From an uncultured Dialister sp. (GTDB lineage Bacteria; Bacillota; Negativicutes; Veillonellales; Dialisteraceae), in contig NZ_CAAFRZ010000081.1 of the NCBI RefSeq assembly GCF_900765565.1, positions 1-13,563 on the forward strand: a stretch of 13,563 bases of DNA, written 5' to 3'. The stretch's first letter is position 1, and every line of letters starts with the position of its first letter. The translations under genes were made by a program, and so were the position numbers. Below, piece after piece: positions 12,109 through 13,563 of the stretch. Below the pieces are notes generated by a model that was not told where the DNA came from, made no database searches, and saw only the letters and a program-made list of their open reading frames with translations.

Positions 12109-13293
12109 TTGTCAGATATTCCATTTTTCCAAAGCGAGCTTTTTGCTGAGCTCAGCGAAGACCTGAAGCAGTCTTCCCGTTTTACCGCCACCTACCGCAT
12201 TGCTGCGCCGGACTACGAAGAGGCGAAGAAGCTGGCCTTCGGTATCTGTGTGGAACAGACTGTGGAATGTCCCTACGAACTGGTAGAAGGCACTCCCATC
12301 GGCGATTCCATCGTCGGCCAGATTGAAGACCTGAAGAAGGCAGAACCTGGTGCCTACTATGCCACCATTTCCTATGACCCCGATGCGGTGGGCGATGAAA
12401 TGGCGGAACTTCTGAATATGCTTTTCGGAAATACGAGTCTCCAGCCCGGTATCAAGCTCATGTCCTTTGACCTCCCGGAAGCCATGTATGACAATTATCC
12501 CGGTCCCCGCTTCGGCCGCACCGGCATCCGTGACCTCTGCGGCGTTCCCCGGGGACCCATCCTCATGTCCGCCATCAAACCTCTGGGCCGTTCTCCGAAG
12601 GAACTGGGAAAGATGGTCTACGACCTGGCCCTGGGCGGCTGCCCCATCATCAAAGATGACCACAGCCTCATGAACCAGGCCTATGCCCCCTTTGAAGAGC
12701 GGGTACTCCAGTGCGTCATGGCCCTGGCGGACGCGAAAGAAAAGACGGGCAAAAAGAGCATGTACATCGCCAACTGCACCGCCGATGGCCTCCAATTCCT
12801 GGACCGGGCCTACAAGGCCAAGGAAATCGGCGCCGATGGCATCATGGCCGCCCCTGCTATCACCGGGTTCACCCTCATTCGGGACCTGGCACGGGATCCG
12901 GAATTCGGCCTTCCTATTTTCCTCCATCCCTGCTTTTCCGGTCCCCAGGTACTGTCCCAGGAATCCGGCATTTCTCCCTTCTGCTACTATGGCCAGCTTT
13001 CCCGCCTGGCCGGTGCGGATGCGGTCATTTTCACCAGCTTCGGCGGCCGGTTCTCCTTCTCCCAGGATACCTGCCAGAAAATCTGCGAAGGGACCAATGA
13101 AAAAATGGCCTACCTCCGCCCCATATTCCCCATTCCGTCGGGCGGCATGAAATGGCAGCTCTTCAGGGAAATGTATCGGGTTTACGGTCCCGATTCCATA
13201 TTCCTCGTGGGCGGTGCCCTGCAGACCCAGGGGCCGAATCTCACGGACAACGTAAAATTCTTCCTGGAAAAGCTGGAAGAAGCACAGCAGTGA
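12109..13293 (+). CDS. RuBisCO-like protein (form IV, large-subunit family)
   Basis: A 394-residue member of the RuBisCO large-subunit superfamily. The N-terminal domain (about 20-125) is followed by the TIM-barrel marks GPRFGRTGIR (132-141), the IKP motif with Lys157 (equivalent to RuBisCO Lys175) and the carbamylation/metal motif K182-D-D184-H185. His185 replaces the usual metal-binding glutamate (KDDE). HPCFSG (His273) and IPSGGM (342-347) match later active-site strands. The loop 6 region reads AVIFTSFGGRFSFS, without the catalytic lysine of true RuBisCO. It is therefore unlikely to fix CO2. Form IV members do enolase, isomerase or decarboxylase chemistry on sugar phosphates, for example in methionine salvage or apiose-related pathways, and no such partner genes are in the window. 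The start is TTG at 12109, with AAAGGAG (12093-12099) nine bases upstream. The gene has its own terminator. Confidence 0.85.
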   Translation: MSDIPFFQSELFAELSEDLKQSSRFTATYRIAAPDYEEAKKLAFGICVEQTVECPYELVEGTPIGDSIVGQIEDLKKAEPGAYYATISYDPDAVGDEMAELLNMLFGNTSLQPGIKLMSFDLPEAMYDNYPGPRFGRTGIRDLCGVPRGPILMSAIKPLGRSPKELGKMVYDLALGGCPIIKDDHSLMNQAYAPFEERVLQCVMALADAKEKTGKKSMYIANCTADGLQFLDRAYKAKEIGADGIMAAPAITGFTLIRDLARDPEFGLPIFLHPCFSGPQVLSQESGISPFCYYGQLSRLAGADAVIFTSFGGRFSFSQDTCQKICEGTNEKMAYLRPIFPIPSGGMKWQLFREMYRVYGPDSIFLVGGALQTQGPNLTDNVKFFLEKLEEAQQ

Positions 13294-13303
13294 TACTCTA
13301 TAA

Positions 13304-13339
13304 AAAAGGAGCAATGAAGTGATCTTCACTGCTCCTTTT
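13304..13339 (+). terminator. Intrinsic terminator after the RuBisCO-like gene
   Basis: AAAAGGAGCA (13304-13313) pairs with TGCTCCTTTT (13330-13339). After one mismatch TGAAG pairs with CTTCA around a TGAT loop. It begins ten bases after the stop codon. Confidence 0.85.
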
Positions 13340-13352
13340 CATTGCGGCTGAT

Positions 13353-13563
13353 GGGAATATTTCAGTTTGTCGAGCTGTTGGGTTTGGCGGTTAGTATGCT
13401 TGCGTGTAAGGTCACTCACACGGGGCTGCTAGCTTTTAGCTTCTAGCAACTAGGAAAGCTGGCCAGCCTGCGGTGCTTCCCATCCGGTATTTCCGCCAGT
13501 CATTCGTGCCGTAGGCTGTAGAGCTTTCCTAGAAGCTAGCGGCTAGAAGCTAGAAGCCCGCAC
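13353..13563 (-). repeat. Intergenic palindromic repeat, copy E (truncated by window end, reverse)
   Basis: It starts with GGGAATATTTCAGTTTGTCG and continues with TTTGGCGGTTAGTATGCTTG, GGTCACTCACACGG, a CTAG-rich arm, then GTCATTCGTGCCGTAGGCTG and TAGAAGCTAGCGGCTAGAAGC. The order matches copy C. The last part of the second arm lies beyond the window. Its outer arm is nearly the exact reverse complement of copy A and of the right arm of copy B. Confidence 0.9.

Noticed and set aside
12109..13293. Functional CO2-fixing RuBisCO
   Set aside because: The metal-ligand glutamate is replaced by histidine and the loop 6 lysine is missing. The gene is better called RuBisCO-like.
12112..13329. Long minus-strand open frame (405 codons) opposite the RuBisCO-like gene
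   Set aside because: The plus frame has clear RuBisCO-superfamily motifs and a proper ribosome binding site. The minus frame shows none and runs through the terminator.

Overview
The window looks like chromosomal DNA from a diderm Firmicute (class Negativicutes, possibly Dialister-like). This rests on a T-box riboswitch, strong AAAGGAG ribosome binding sites, a TonB-C-like secreted protein that implies an outer membrane, moderately high GC, and a PadR/HAAS gene pair. The genus is an inference. I see no tRNA, rRNA, CRISPR array, transposase or phage gene.

Layout. 1-92 is the right arm of a repeat. 141-1046 (-) encodes a PflA-like radical SAM protein. 1063-1324 is a full repeat copy. 1504-2898 (+) is an NCS2 purine permease with its own promoter, leader hairpin and terminator. 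It is followed by an SMR-type small transporter (2986-3312, +) and a short D-Ala-D-Ala carboxypeptidase (3358-4212, +). Convergent to these is a cysteine-rich DUF2284-like protein (4219-4776, -), divergent from a secreted protein with two TonB-C-like domains (4923-5627, +). About 220 bases without a recognisable feature separate its terminator from an orphan branched-chain amino acid binding lipoprotein (5890-7038, -). That gene has a ~380-nt T-box leader with one sensor stem (apparent isoleucine specifier AUC) but two antiterminator/terminator modules.

7537-7785 is another repeat copy. 7931-10458 (+) is a five-gene cluster: a PadR regulator, a HAAS-domain membrane protein, and three small unrecognised proteins that are membrane-anchored or exported and of low complexity (Met/His-, Lys/Gln- and His/Arg/Gly/Pro-rich). 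The cluster has a good promoter with a 12-bp palindrome exactly between the -35 and -10 boxes. It is the best candidate for an undescribed envelope-associated system. After its terminator come another repeat copy (10588-10850), a polyprenyl-phosphate glycosyltransferase (11059-12018, +), a form IV RuBisCO-like protein (12109-13293, +) and a fifth, truncated repeat copy running off the end.

The dominant non-coding structure is this repeat: about 260 bp, a long imperfect palindrome with CTAG-rich arms, five copies in 13.5 kb, always between genes and in both orientations. Most genes are housekeeping or transport functions in small independently transcribed units. The PadR cluster is the only clear multi-gene operon-like unit.
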